In this document: one piece after another, positions 8,519-18,323 of the stretch
How positions within the stretch are numbered: the first letter of the stretch is position 1
Layout: every line of letters starts with the position of its first letter
DNA from: an uncultured Clostridia bacterium
GTDB lineage: Bacteria; Bacillota; Clostridia; Oscillospirales; CAG-272
NCBI GenBank assembly: GCA_944381115.1
Contig: CALWJV010000005.1
Coordinates: forward strand, 23,816 to 87,815
Direction of reading: 5' to 3'
Length of the DNA: 64,000 nt
The notes under the pieces: model-generated
Told to the model about the DNA's origin: nothing
Seen by the model: only the letters and a program-made list of their open reading frames with translations
Database searches by the model: none
Translations under genes and position numbers: made by a program

Positions 8519-9496
8519 TTATAACGATACATTCAAAATTAATTCAAGTACCTTTTGACGCGCCACTTCCGGTGTTTCGGATTTAATCACAGCCCCGGCT
8601 GCCCTTTCATGACCGCCTCCGCCAAATTTTCTGCATAATTCGCTTGCACTCACTTTTTCACCGGATCGCATGGAAATTTTATAACTTTCCGGATCTGCGC
8701 TGTCTTGACGTAGCGTCACAGAAAGTTCAACTCCTTCTATTTCACGAAGTTTTGACACCGTATCACTGAATGCATCGTCTGTCATTCCTTTTTTCATGTC
8801 ATTTGTTACCATAAAAAAAGCTATCTTTCCACCAATATAAAACTCAGATTCCGAAAGCATTATCTTTTCAGCAGCAATTTCTTCATAAGTTTTTATTCCG
8901 AAAAGTCTGTGCGAAACATATACATGATCTGCGCCCTCATCAATCAGCTCTGCTGCTATTCGCATTGTCCTTGACGTTACATTTGAATATTTAAACGATC
9001 CCGTATCCGAAGATAATGCCGCATATAACGCTGTCGCAGATTCTTTATTAAGAATACCTTCTCCGAGTTCTTCAAGTTCTCTTATAAGCATATATATGAT
9101 TTCTCCGGTTGCCGCCGCAGATGAATCTGTATAATTTTTTCCGGCATAATCGTCTCCATCCTTATGATGGTCAATCTTCAAATCGATCTTTCCATCATAT
9201 GTGTTTCCTACTCGATTCAACACTGAGCAATCAATTGAACAAACAAGTTCCGGCAGATCGCTCCCCTTATCGTCCACCCCAAGTTGTTCCTTTCCTTCTG
9301 TCAGAAAAATAAGCCGTTTAGGCACTTCGTCTTCACAAACAACGGTTACTTTATGACTTCCTTTTGCCTCAAGTGCATGTTTAAGTCCAAACGCTGAACC
9401 TAACGTATCTCCGTCTGGATGTATGTGACATAAAAGACGTATATTTCTTTTTTTTATAAAAAGTTTTGCAACTTCTTTTATATTAATATCGTTCAT
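8519..9496 (-). CDS. nrnA: DHH-family oligoribonuclease / pAp phosphatase NrnA
   Basis: This 325-residue DHH/DHHA1 phosphoesterase degrades short RNA oligomers to mononucleotides and dephosphorylates 3'-phosphoadenosine 5'-phosphate. Motifs seen: HIHPDGDTLGS (about 24-34), SIDCS (about 90), the defining DHHKDGDDY, DTGSFKYSN, and the C-terminal DHHA1 substrate loop GGGGHERAAGA. It completes the RNA-decay path begun by RNase Y and PNPase. It sits directly upstream of truB. Cytoplasmic, no unusual residues. Confidence 0.95.
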   Translation of the reverse strand: MNDINIKEVAKLFIKKRNIRLLCHIHPDGDTLGSAFGLKHALEAKGSHKVTVVCEDEVPKRLIFLTEGKEQLGVDDKGSDLPELVCSIDCSVLNRVGNTYDGKIDLKIDHHKDGDDYAGKNYTDSSAAATGEIIYMLIRELEELGEGILNKESATALYAALSSDTGSFKYSNVTSRTMRIAAELIDEGADHVYVSHRLFGIKTYEEIAAEKIMLSESEFYIGGKIAFFMVTNDMKKGMTDDAFSDTVSKLREIEGVELSVTLRQDSADPESYKISMRSGEKVSASELCRKFGGGGHERAAGAVIKSETPEVARQKVLELILNVSL

Positions 9497-9540
9497 ATTT
9501 TCCGCTTTTCTTTTTTTATTTTTCCTACAAAAATTCAGGT

Positions 9541-10335
9541 CTAAAGCCTGTAAATCTTTTTTGCGTTTTCAAATGTTATGGCACAAACCTCTTCGTAACT
9601 AATCCCTTTTATTTCAGCTAATTTTTCCGCTGTTGCCTTCATAAGAATCGAGTCATTTCTTTTTCCTCTGTACGGGTGAGGTGCAAGATATGGACAGTCG
9701 GTTTCAATAAGCATCCTGTCATTAGGTACGATTTTAGCCACCTCAGGCAGTTTTGCAGCATTTTTAAAAGTAAGTACACCTGAAAAAGATATATAATATC
9801 CTCTTGAAATAAGTTCTTCCGCCATTTCCGGGCTACCACTGTAACTGTGAAAAATACCGTTTACATTTGGATGATTGCGAATAATTTCCATTGTATCTCC
9901 GTGTGCTTCTCTGTCATGGATAATAACCGGATATCCGGTCTCTTCCGCAAGTCGGAGTTGTATTTCAAACCATTTTTTTTGAATCTGCCTTGACGGCTCC
10001 TCCCAATGATAGTCCAGCCCTATTTCACCTATCGCAACTGTTTTCGATTTTTTCAAATATTGCCTGAGTATTTCAATAGTATCGGGATTATTCTCCGCCT
10101 CCTGTGCGTCATTCGGGTGAAGTCCGGCACTTGCATAGAAAAAATCGTATTTTTCTGCCAGTGCAGCCGCCTTTGGAAGTGTATCAAAAGAGCATCCTAT
10201 ATCAACCACCGCTCCGACGCCGTTTTCCTTCAAAGACGGAATAAGTTCATCTCTGTCTTCATCAAAACGCATGTCATCATAATGAGCATGCGTATCGAAA
10301 AGAAGCGGGACAGTTTTGTTTTCTTCAACTAACAT
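9541..10335 (-). CDS. tatD: TatD-family metal-dependent deoxyribonuclease
   Basis: This 264-residue TIM-barrel hydrolase has the TatD metal ligands H16 and H18 in DTHAHYD, a Glu in IGEIGLDYHWE (about 100), histidines in VIIHDREAH and IFHSYSGS, and an Asp in LIETDCPYLAPHP. TatD proteins are 3'-5' exonucleases linked to DNA repair. It lies downstream of metG on the same strand, the usual metG-tatD order in Firmicutes, with about 110 bases between. The SD (CAGGAT) is weak. Confidence 0.95.
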   Translation of the reverse strand: MLVEENKTVPLLFDTHAHYDDMRFDEDRDELIPSLKENGVGAVVDIGCSFDTLPKAAALAEKYDFFYASAGLHPNDAQEAENNPDTIEILRQYLKKSKTVAIGEIGLDYHWEEPSRQIQKKWFEIQLRLAEETGYPVIIHDREAHGDTMEIIRNHPNVNGIFHSYSGSPEMAEELISRGYYISFSGVLTFKNAAKLPEVAKIVPNDRMLIETDCPYLAPHPYRGKRNDSILMKATAEKLAEIKGISYEEVCAITFENAKKIYRL

Positions 10336-10444
10336 AAAAGATATTTATCCTGTAAAAATCCGTATATTTATTTATTTTATGAATTTTTGTCTTTTTGACC
10401 AACTTTTTATTATAAGGCCAATAATAAATAATTCCCGTTTTCGG

Positions 10445-12391
10445 TCAGCATATTCTGTCGCCTATGGCGGCGTCATCGTCTGCAAACAGAACATGAACGT
10501 CGTCATGTCCCGAGGCAAGTATCATTCCGTTACTCTCCTCTCCTGCCAGCATTCTCGGCTTTAAATTTGCTACCATTATGATCTTTTTTCCGATAAGTTC
10601 CTCCGGCTTATAGAACTTTGCTATACCGGAAAGTACCTGTCGTTTTTCAAAGCCGAGATCAAGTTGAAATTTCAATAGTTTTTTTGACTTCGGCATTACC
10701 TCACATTCGAGAACTTTTGCCACACGCAGGTCCGGTTTTAAAAAGTCATTAAATTCTATTGCTTCCGCAAGAGGTTCGTACTCTTTCTCAGATAACTCTT
10801 CTTTAATTTCTTTTGCTTTATTTACATCTTTTTCGTTATCCTTGTTTTCTTCAGACAGTTTTGCAAAAAATTCTTTTTCGTCTATTCTTGCAAAAAGCAC
10901 TGCCGGCTCTGCTGTTTCATTATTTGCAGCAAGTCCGCCGAATTCTGTCGTCTTACAGTCTGTTCCAAGCTGCTCCAGAATCTTTTTTGAAGTCTCAGGT
11001 ACAAAAGGTTCAAGCAGTACTGCTCCTATTCTTATCGTTTCAAGAAGATTATACAAAATTGTTCCAAGACGTTTTTCGGCGCCTTCAGCCTTTGCAAGCG
11101 TCCAAGGTGTAGTCTCATCTATATATTTATTTGCCCGGCGGAATGCTTCAAATATTGCCGCAAGCGCATCCGATACTCGGTAACCGTCCATATAACTTCT
11201 GACGTCTTTGACTGCCTTTTCTATCGCTTCTCTGAGTTCTGCGTCCGGCCCCTCTTCTTCCCCGCGCTGCTGAATCTTTTTACCAAAATATTTCTTATTC
11301 ATTGCTGCAGTACGGTTTACAAGATTCCCAAGATTATTTGCAAGATCGGTATTGTATACCGAAATAATACTTTCGTATGTTATGCTTCCATCTGCGGCAA
11401 ACGGCATCGCCGAAAGGGTATAATATCTTACTCCGTCCACCCCGAAAAGTTCTGCAAGTTCATCGGCGTACATTACGTTTCCTTTTGACTTTGACATTTT
11501 GTCTGTTCCGAAATTAAGCCAACCGTGACCGTATATCTTCTTCGGAAGAGGAAGCTCAAGTGCAAGTAGCATTATAGGCCAGTATATGGTGTGAAAACGG
11601 ACTATATCTTTTCCTATTACATGAAGGTCGCATGGCCAATATTTTTTGAAAAGTTCTCCCTGCTCATCGACATCGTATCCAAGAGCGGTAATGTAGTTAG
11701 AAAGCGCGTCTATCCAAACATAGATAACATGCTTTTCGTCTCCCGGCACCGGTACTCCCCACGTAAACGAACTTCTTGTAACACAGAGATCCTGAAGTCC
11801 GGGCTTCAGAAAATTATTTACCATCTCTTTGAGCCTTGACTCCGGTTCAACAAATCCCGGATTCTCTTCAATATGTTTCAGAAGCCTGTCGGCATACTTA
11901 CTCATTTTAAAAAAGTATGCTTCCTCTCTTGCCCTTTGAACTGGTCTGCCGCAGTCCGGGCATTTTCCGTCTACTACCTGTGTATCAGTAAAAAACGATT
12001 CATCAGGCACGCAGTACCATCCTTCGTACTCTCCTTTATATATATCTCCTTTTTCCAGAAGTTTTTTGAAAATGTCTGAGACGGCCTTTTCATGGTACCC
12101 GTCCGTTGTTCTTATGAATTTATCGTATGATGCGCCTACGAGCGACCATATTCTCTTAACTTCGGCATTTACCCCGTCTACAAACTCCTTCGGTGTAATG
12201 CCGAGTTCAGCAGCTTTTGTTTCTATCTTGATTCCGTGCTCATCGGTACCTGTCAGAAAAAATACATCGTACCCCTGCTGACGCTTATATCTTGCGATAG
12301 CATCTGTCAGTATTACCTCATATGTGTTCCCTATATGCGGTTTACCGGAGCAATAAGGTATTGCCGTTGTCAAATAAAACTTTTCTTTCAA
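10445..12391 (-). CDS. metG: Methionyl-tRNA synthetase
   Basis: This class I synthetase of 648 residues charges tRNA-Met. The catalytic core has the HIGH-type signature PHIGNTYE near the N-terminus, a zinc-knuckle CPDCG, and DKMSKSKGNV. The C-terminal 110 residues are a Trbp111-like tRNA-binding OB domain (DLRVAKVLECE, VANLKPRML). A low-complexity acidic linker (about 505-540) joins the two. An upstream in-frame TTG (12418) exists, but the TTG at 12391 has the better SD (AAGGAAGGGG) and gives the usual family N-terminus MKEKFYLTT, so I start there. tatD follows. Confidence 0.96.
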   Translation of the reverse strand: MKEKFYLTTAIPYCSGKPHIGNTYEVILTDAIARYKRQQGYDVFFLTGTDEHGIKIETKAAELGITPKEFVDGVNAEVKRIWSLVGASYDKFIRTTDGYHEKAVSDIFKKLLEKGDIYKGEYEGWYCVPDESFFTDTQVVDGKCPDCGRPVQRAREEAYFFKMSKYADRLLKHIEENPGFVEPESRLKEMVNNFLKPGLQDLCVTRSSFTWGVPVPGDEKHVIYVWIDALSNYITALGYDVDEQGELFKKYWPCDLHVIGKDIVRFHTIYWPIMLLALELPLPKKIYGHGWLNFGTDKMSKSKGNVMYADELAELFGVDGVRYYTLSAMPFAADGSITYESIISVYNTDLANNLGNLVNRTAAMNKKYFGKKIQQRGEEEGPDAELREAIEKAVKDVRSYMDGYRVSDALAAIFEAFRRANKYIDETTPWTLAKAEGAEKRLGTILYNLLETIRIGAVLLEPFVPETSKKILEQLGTDCKTTEFGGLAANNETAEPAVLFARIDEKEFFAKLSEENKDNEKDVNKAKEIKEELSEKEYEPLAEAIEFNDFLKPDLRVAKVLECEVMPKSKKLLKFQLDLGFEKRQVLSGIAKFYKPEELIGKKIIMVANLKPRMLAGEESNGMILASGHDDVHVLFADDDAAIGDRIC

Positions 12392-12466
12392 AATTATCCC
12401 CTTCCTTACGCTTTTCAAAAAAGCCAGTCAAAATCTCTGTTTATGACTTTTTGCATTTTTACGTTA

Positions 12467-13600
12467 TCATATTGATGTAATACTAAGATTTGTAAATTCT
12501 GCTGAGCGTATCTCTTCTTCTTTATTTTGTATAACTGTTTTCTTTCCGTCCAAAATAATGTTTTGTCCTATAACATTTTTTATCACGACTGCATTGTCAG
12601 GTCTGCGTACTCCAAATCTTTCTATCAACTTGAAATTTTTTATTTCAAGTCCGTCAAAATTCGATTCTATACAGACTGCGGGATTTTTATTTTCCGCTCT
12701 TGTAGAATATGCAGTCATATTTTCTATTGTAAAGTTTTCTACGTGCCCGACACCCAACGGTTTATCCTCTTCTTTAAATATCGGCGCTCTGCAATATCTT
12801 GCCGCGTCGGCATTTACGGCATATGCACGATATCCACCATAAACATTTTTTATATGCACATTTTTTATTTTAGCGTCAACACTTAAAATTCTTATAATGG
12901 TATGGCAATCCTCTGCAAAAAGATTTTCCATGTTAACATTTTCAAAATCGTCCCGCAAAAGGTCAAGATTCTCTATCCTGTCTATGCAGTCATCTGCGTT
13001 TATTGCTATCAAATCGTCATTTGTCTGACCTTTTGAAAGCGCATATATATTTTTTACACTTCCATTTCTCACATTTCCGCCGAAATGCAGTCCATCCTGA
13101 TTTTTACCAAAAGCATCACTGACAAAACTTATGTTTTCTATTTTAAAACCTTCTATACCCGACATCCGAATATAATATGTTGTGGAATTTGCAACAGTAA
13201 ATCCGTTAAGAGTCAGCCCTTTTACGTTCTGAAAATTCATAACACTTCCGGAATATCCGTTCTTATCAAACAGATCATCCGGCTTTCTGTTTCCCCACCC
13301 CTTATTGTTTCCGTCAAAAACTCCGCCGCATATCTTTATGTTTTCGTTTCCGTTTTCGTGGTCCGAGTTCGTTATAAGAAAGTCACCTCTGTGCTTCTGT
13401 ACCTCTCCGTCCATTATAAATCTTGCTCCCGGGGTCACATTCAAAACGGTATTCGAATTTATTTTCAATGTTTTGCTTATAAGATAACAGCCCAGTGGAA
13501 TAAATATCTCATTTTCTCCACTGTCAAGCAGCGACTGAAGCGCTTCACTGTCATCGTGAACTCCATCGCCGTATATTTTATAATCTTCAAAACAAATCAT
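12467..13600 (-). CDS. Right-handed beta-helix protein, GH28 / pectate-lyase-like
   Basis: This 377-residue protein has the polygalacturonase (glycoside hydrolase family 28) layout. It opens with YGDGVHDDSEALQSLL, typical of the N-terminal cap, then irregular beta-helix repeats. QDGLHFGG and NDDLIAIN (about 185-220) match the NTDG and DDCIAI catalytic neighbourhoods of GH28, and CHTIIR follows further on. There is no signal peptide, so it probably acts on imported oligosaccharides, or the fold serves another role. The ATG has a strong SD (AGGAGG). It is embedded between rluD and metG, away from other carbohydrate genes. The fold is well supported; the substrate is not. Confidence 0.8.
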   Translation of the reverse strand: MICFEDYKIYGDGVHDDSEALQSLLDSGENEIFIPLGCYLISKTLKINSNTVLNVTPGARFIMDGEVQKHRGDFLITNSDHENGNENIKICGGVFDGNNKGWGNRKPDDLFDKNGYSGSVMNFQNVKGLTLNGFTVANSTTYYIRMSGIEGFKIENISFVSDAFGKNQDGLHFGGNVRNGSVKNIYALSKGQTNDDLIAINADDCIDRIENLDLLRDDFENVNMENLFAEDCHTIIRILSVDAKIKNVHIKNVYGGYRAYAVNADAARYCRAPIFKEEDKPLGVGHVENFTIENMTAYSTRAENKNPAVCIESNFDGLEIKNFKLIERFGVRRPDNAVVIKNVIGQNIILDGKKTVIQNKEEEIRSAEFTNLSITSI

Positions 13601-13632
13601 TGATCTGCCTCCTGTTAAAAATTCAGTAAAAA

Positions 13633-14535
13633 CTAACCGTTTTGCTCCCTGAGACTTTTAAGCACCTTTTCAAACCATTCCGGAAGCGGCACACTTATTA
13701 CCTTGTATTCCCCGGTTTTCGGGTGGATAAATCCTACGCTCTTTGCATAAAGCATCTGACCGGATAACATAGACGAATGCTTCTTTTCAAAAAGTGTGTT
13801 ACCTCCTCCGTATACCGTGTCTCCCATAAGCGGGTGTCCGATATTTGAAAAATGTACTCTTATCTGATGTGTCCTTCCGGTTTCAAGCCGGGCCTCAATA
13901 TAGGTAAATCCGTTAAACCGTTCAAGAACTTTGTAGTGCGTTACCGCTTCTCTTCCTCCGGGTACAACCGACATTTTTTTCCTGTCACAGGGATGCCTGC
14001 CTATAGGTTTATTAATTGTTCCCTCATCATCTTTAAGATTGCCGACAACGATTGCACGGTACACTCTGTCAGCCTTATGTTCCTTAATCTGAGAAGCAAG
14101 GCAGACGTGCGCTACATCATTCTTTGCAACAACCAGCAATCCTGCGGTATCTTTATCAATTCTGTGTACTATTCCCGGACGGATCACACCGTTTATACCA
14201 GAAAGCCCGTCCCCGCAGTGATAAAGAAGAGCATTAACCAATGTACCGCTATAATTACCTGCCGCAGGATGGACGACCATACCCTTTGGCTTGTTGACTA
14301 CAATGACATCGTTGTCTTCGTATACAATGTCAAGCGGAATATTTTCCGGTAGTGCCGCATCTGGAACAGGTTCCGGAAAGTCTACTTCTATATTATCGCT
14401 TTCGGATATTTTATAATTTTTCGGCCTTACCGTTCCGTTTACCGTAACCAGCCCGCTTTCTATAAGTTTTTGTGCGGAGGAGCGTGTGATCTTTTCTTTT
14501 TCCGAAACAAATATATCAAGTCTCTGTCCTTCCAA
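13633..14535 (-). CDS. rluD: RluA/RluD-family 23S rRNA pseudouridine synthase
   Basis: This 300-residue enzyme has an N-terminal S4 RNA-binding domain (about residues 1-60), then the catalytic domain with HRIDKDTAGLLVVAKN, where the Asp is the expected catalytic residue, and RLETGRTHQIRVHFSN. It modifies uridines in large-subunit rRNA; RluD-type specificity is assumed from the operon position after lspA, which is standard. The start is TTG with GGAGGG upstream. It is the last gene of the run yggS, sepF, ileS, lspA, rluD. Confidence 0.92.
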   Translation of the reverse strand: MEGQRLDIFVSEKEKITRSSAQKLIESGLVTVNGTVRPKNYKISESDNIEVDFPEPVPDAALPENIPLDIVYEDNDVIVVNKPKGMVVHPAAGNYSGTLVNALLYHCGDGLSGINGVIRPGIVHRIDKDTAGLLVVAKNDVAHVCLASQIKEHKADRVYRAIVVGNLKDDEGTINKPIGRHPCDRKKMSVVPGGREAVTHYKVLERFNGFTYIEARLETGRTHQIRVHFSNIGHPLMGDTVYGGGNTLFEKKHSSMLSGQMLYAKSVGFIHPKTGEYKVISVPLPEWFEKVLKSLREQNG

Positions 14536-14637
14536 AAAATTTCACCCTCCCCGGCATAAGACTCCTTGTTTGCATTTAAATCTTTTTTGGTCATCCGGTT
14601 TTACACACGCTTTTACTTTATTTTAAAGAATAAGCGG

Positions 14638-15291
14638 TCACTTTTCCGTATCACCCGGTTCCTTTTTTATTGTCTTGGATACAGTTTTTTTTAAATCGTC
14701 TTCAGTGCATTCATCTGTATTTTTTTCACTGTTTATATATTCTTCTGTACACAAGGTATTCTGCTCTCCGTTTTCAATTTTTTCCTTACCGTTTTTTGCA
14801 TTTCTTACCTCAGCAAGAATATAGTATAGTATTAAAAGCCCAACGCCAACGCAAACAAATGTATCTGCAAGATTAAAAATCCAGGACCACAGCTTCGGAA
14901 AAGCACAAAAGTCTATAAAGTCCACAACTTCTCCGTAAAAAATACGGTCTATCATATTCCCTATACCCCCACCGAGGATCATGGATACTGATATATAAAA
15001 TAAAGTACTGTTATCGTCCCAAAAAATTATAAGGGCCAAAAGCGCAAATATCATTATTACCGATGCAGTCATAAACAGCCACCTTGCATCGGAAAGACTG
15101 CCAAACGCCGCACCCGGGTTGGTTATATAAGTAATATGCAAAATATTTTTTATTAGCGGTATGCTTTGACCCAGATCCATGTTTTTCATGACGATTATTT
15201 TTGAAATATAGTCTATTATAACCGTAAATAATGTCACAAAAAGCGCAATAGCGGTACCTTTTTTATTTATTGCAATCTTTATTTTTTTCAC
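14638..15291 (-). CDS. lspA: Lipoprotein signal peptidase (signal peptidase II) with long hydrophilic C-terminal tail
   Basis: This polytopic membrane protease removes signal peptides from prolipoproteins. Four hydrophobic segments are visible. The family motifs are NPGAAFGSLS, GGGIGNMIDRI and FNLADTFVCVG, which carry the two catalytic aspartates. The total is 217 residues, about 50-60 more than usual; the extra is a charged, Glu/Lys/Thr-rich tail from about residue 160 onward. The start is GTG with AAGGAAA upstream. Likely clients in this window are the lipoproteins at 33682, 42404, 53405 and 57373. Confidence 0.95.
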   Translation of the reverse strand: MKKIKIAINKKGTAIALFVTLFTVIIDYISKIIVMKNMDLGQSIPLIKNILHITYITNPGAAFGSLSDARWLFMTASVIMIFALLALIIFWDDNSTLFYISVSMILGGGIGNMIDRIFYGEVVDFIDFCAFPKLWSWIFNLADTFVCVGVGLLILYYILAEVRNAKNGKEKIENGEQNTLCTEEYINSEKNTDECTEDDLKKTVSKTIKKEPGDTEK

Positions 15292-15414
15292 CAGAAAATT
15301 TCCTTTTTAATATAAGCAGGTCAACACGGAAGTGTCTTTTATACATAGGTATACAAAGACAGTTTCCGTAAAATTTTATATTCCGTTGTCCCGCTTTATT
15401 GTTGATTTTTTACT

Positions 15415-18201
15415 TTATCCTATTATTCTCTTACAACGTGGGCATATAAATTCGTCATCATATGCAACAGCGTCCTCAGAGTGCTTCCAGCAACGCGCAC
15501 ACTTCTTTCCGTCTGCTTTTTCAATTGATGCAAAAATAATTTCCCCGTCCTTCGGTTTACCTTTGATAAGTATTGTCTTCGAAACTATAAAAACGTCAGA
15601 AAGTTCTTCAATGTCAAAAGAACTGAGAAAATCATAAATTTCTCCGTCAGCTGTGACAGTTACCTTTGCCTCAAGCGATTTTCCGATAAGTTTTTCGGCC
15701 CTTGCCACTTCAAGTGCCGAAAGGACAACGTCGCGAAGTTCAAAGAGTTTGTTATATTTTTCCTCTTCTTTTGCATAATGTTCCGTACCGTCATACTCCG
15801 GCATCATGTTCAGTACCACATTTCTTACATCGTCCGTCTTTACATGCGGCATTGATTTCCAGATCTCATCTGCAGTAAATACAAGTATGGGAGAAATAAG
15901 CCTTGTGAGCGCTGAAAGTATTTTATACATTGTGGTCTGAGCTGCACGGCGTCCTTCTCCGTCCTTTTTCTCAACATATGTCCTGTCTTTGGAAATATCA
16001 ATATAAAGTTTAGACATATCTGTGGTACAGAAATTGCTTATTTCATGAAATGCAATATGAAATTGGAAGTTTTCGTATGCTTCTCTTACATTTTTTATAA
16101 GATTGTTAAGTCTTGCAAGCGCCCATTTATCGATATCGGGAAGTTTGTTTTCATCCACCATATCTTTATCGGGATCAAAATCTGTCTCTGAAGTACCGAG
16201 ATTGCCAATCAGGATTCTTGCGGTATTACGTATCTTACGGTATACCTCGGAAAGTTGTTTGAGAATATCTTTTGAGATCCTTGCGTCAACGGTAAAATCA
16301 ACAGACGACACCCATAAACGGAGTATATCTGCACCGTAAGTATCTATAACGTCTTTGGGAGATACTGCGTTGCCTGCACTTTTGTGCATAGCCTTTCCCT
16401 CTCCGTCAACGGTCCATCCGTGTGTCACTATCTTCTTGTACGGTGCTCTTCCTCTTGCCGCTATGCTTGTAAGCATGGAAGACTGGAACCAGCCTCTGTA
16501 CTGATCTCCGCCTTCAAGGTAAAGATCGGCGGGAGAACAAAGTTCTTCTCTTTCCTCAAGTACTGCGGCATGAGAAGATCCGGAGTCAAACCAAACGTCC
16601 ATTATATCTTTTTCCTTGGTAAAATGCGTACATCCGCATTCGCACTTAAGTCCGGGAACTATTTCTTCCGCAGGCATATCATACCATGCATTTGATCCTT
16701 TTTCTCTGAATAAAGCCGAAATTGCTTTTATCGTTGTGTCATTTATTATATATTTTCCGCAGCCGTCACAGTAAAGTATCGGTATTGGCACTCCCCAGTT
16801 CCTTTGACGCGAAATACACCAGTCGTTCCTTTCGCGTATCATGGCTACCATTCTGTCTTTGCCCCATGCGGGTACCCATTCAATGCCGTCGCATGCTTTG
16901 ACCGCCTCTTCCGTCATATCGGAAACGGAAGCAAACCACTGCTCTGTTGCACGGTAAATTATAGGATTCTTACATCTCCAACAATGCGGGTATGAGTGGA
17001 CTATTTTTTGGACCGCGAGAAGGGCTCCGCTTTCTTTGAGGTCTTTAAGTATTTCTTTATTTGCATCATCTGTTTTGAGTCCGCTGTACTTTCCGGCAAG
17101 TTCCGTAAGTCTTCCTTTGGAATCCACAGGCACTATAAGTTTCGGAAGAGAGGGGTATTTGCGCCATACTTCAAAGTCCTCGATACCAAATCCCGGCGCA
17201 GTATGGACGCAACCTGTTCCTCCTTCAAGGGTTACGTGTGATCCGTTTATTACGTATGAAACTCTGTCAAGGAACGGGTGCGCCGCCTTCATTCCTTCCA
17301 TTTCTCTGCCCTTCAGAGTCCCGATAACTTCAAAATCTTCTATTCCTGCCGCCTTTGCAACGCTTTCAAGAAGTCCGGATGCAATGATATATGCTTCATC
17401 TGACACCTTTACAACCGAATATTCAAAATCCGGATTAAGACATATTCCCATGTTTCCGGGAAGCGTCCATGTGGTTGTCGTCCATATTACAAAGTAAACT
17501 TTTTCGGGAACACCCCTTATATTCCTTATTTTCTCGCCCAGGTCTTCTGTAACTTCAAACTTTACAAAAATGGAATCACACGGGTCATCGTTATATTCAA
17601 TTTCTGCCTCTGCAAGAGCCGTTTCATCGTATGCACACCAATAAACCGGCTTCATACCCTTGTAAATATACCCCTTCTTTGCCATTTCGCCGAAAACTTC
17701 TATCTGTTTTGCTTCAAATTCCGGTTTCAGCGTCAGGTATGGATTTTCCCAGTCTCCTATAATACCGAGCCGCTTAAATCCTTCTCTTTGTCTGTCAACA
17801 TAGGAAAGAACAAAGTCCTTACATTTATTCCGGAATTCTGAAACCGTCATAGATCCTCTGTCAAGTTTTGTTTGCTTTATAATTGCACTTTCTGCAGGAA
17901 GTCCGTGACAGTCCCATCCCGGAACATACGGTGCATATTTTCCGCTCATATTTTTATATCGGACAATAAAATCCTTTAAAATTTTATTTAATGCATGTCC
18001 GATATGAATATCCCCGTTTGCATACGGAGGACCGTCATGAAGAATATACTTCTGCTTTCCTTTATTTTTCTCCATAAGCGTTTTATATAAAGATTCGTCT
18101 TCCCATTCTTTAAGCATATCCGGTTCTCTCTGAGGAAGATTTGCCCTCATTGCAAAATCGGTCACGGGCAGATTAAGTGTTTTTGAAAAATCGGTTGCCA
18201 T
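15415..18201 (-). CDS. ileS: Isoleucyl-tRNA synthetase
   Basis: This 928-residue class I synthetase charges tRNA-Ile and edits valine. It has the HIGH motif in DIHIGHALNK (about 62), the CP1 editing insert with TTTWTLPGN, the WFDSGSSHAA region, and an altered KMSKS loop reading KAMHKSAGN. The C-terminal zinc site is CARCWKHS ... CPRC. The ATG has an AGGAG SD. It follows sepF and precedes lspA, as in many Firmicutes. No T-box leader fits in the 122-bp gap upstream, so expression probably depends on the upstream operon or on an unseen promoter. Confidence 0.98.
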   Translation of the reverse strand: MATDFSKTLNLPVTDFAMRANLPQREPDMLKEWEDESLYKTLMEKNKGKQKYILHDGPPYANGDIHIGHALNKILKDFIVRYKNMSGKYAPYVPGWDCHGLPAESAIIKQTKLDRGSMTVSEFRNKCKDFVLSYVDRQREGFKRLGIIGDWENPYLTLKPEFEAKQIEVFGEMAKKGYIYKGMKPVYWCAYDETALAEAEIEYNDDPCDSIFVKFEVTEDLGEKIRNIRGVPEKVYFVIWTTTTWTLPGNMGICLNPDFEYSVVKVSDEAYIIASGLLESVAKAAGIEDFEVIGTLKGREMEGMKAAHPFLDRVSYVINGSHVTLEGGTGCVHTAPGFGIEDFEVWRKYPSLPKLIVPVDSKGRLTELAGKYSGLKTDDANKEILKDLKESGALLAVQKIVHSYPHCWRCKNPIIYRATEQWFASVSDMTEEAVKACDGIEWVPAWGKDRMVAMIRERNDWCISRQRNWGVPIPILYCDGCGKYIINDTTIKAISALFREKGSNAWYDMPAEEIVPGLKCECGCTHFTKEKDIMDVWFDSGSSHAAVLEEREELCSPADLYLEGGDQYRGWFQSSMLTSIAARGRAPYKKIVTHGWTVDGEGKAMHKSAGNAVSPKDVIDTYGADILRLWVSSVDFTVDARISKDILKQLSEVYRKIRNTARILIGNLGTSETDFDPDKDMVDENKLPDIDKWALARLNNLIKNVREAYENFQFHIAFHEISNFCTTDMSKLYIDISKDRTYVEKKDGEGRRAAQTTMYKILSALTRLISPILVFTADEIWKSMPHVKTDDVRNVVLNMMPEYDGTEHYAKEEEKYNKLFELRDVVLSALEVARAEKLIGKSLEAKVTVTADGEIYDFLSSFDIEELSDVFIVSKTILIKGKPKDGEIIFASIEKADGKKCARCWKHSEDAVAYDDEFICPRCKRIIG

Positions 18202-18323
18202 TTTGACTTTCTCCTATATAGATTATTTTCAACTTTTGAAAATCTCTGTTTCAAATTTTCTTATCACGCATTTATTTTTATCTTCAATGATCTTTGTGCA
18301 GAATAAACACGGTTTTTTTGTCT

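Noticed and set aside
15415..18201. Altered KMSKS motif (KAMHKS) in IleS as a possible defect
   Set aside because: This variant is, to my knowledge, common in Firmicutes IleS, and the rest of the enzyme is intact.
18202..18323. Possible T-box upstream of ileS
   Set aside because: The gap is only 122 bases and lacks the T-box consensus and a terminator.
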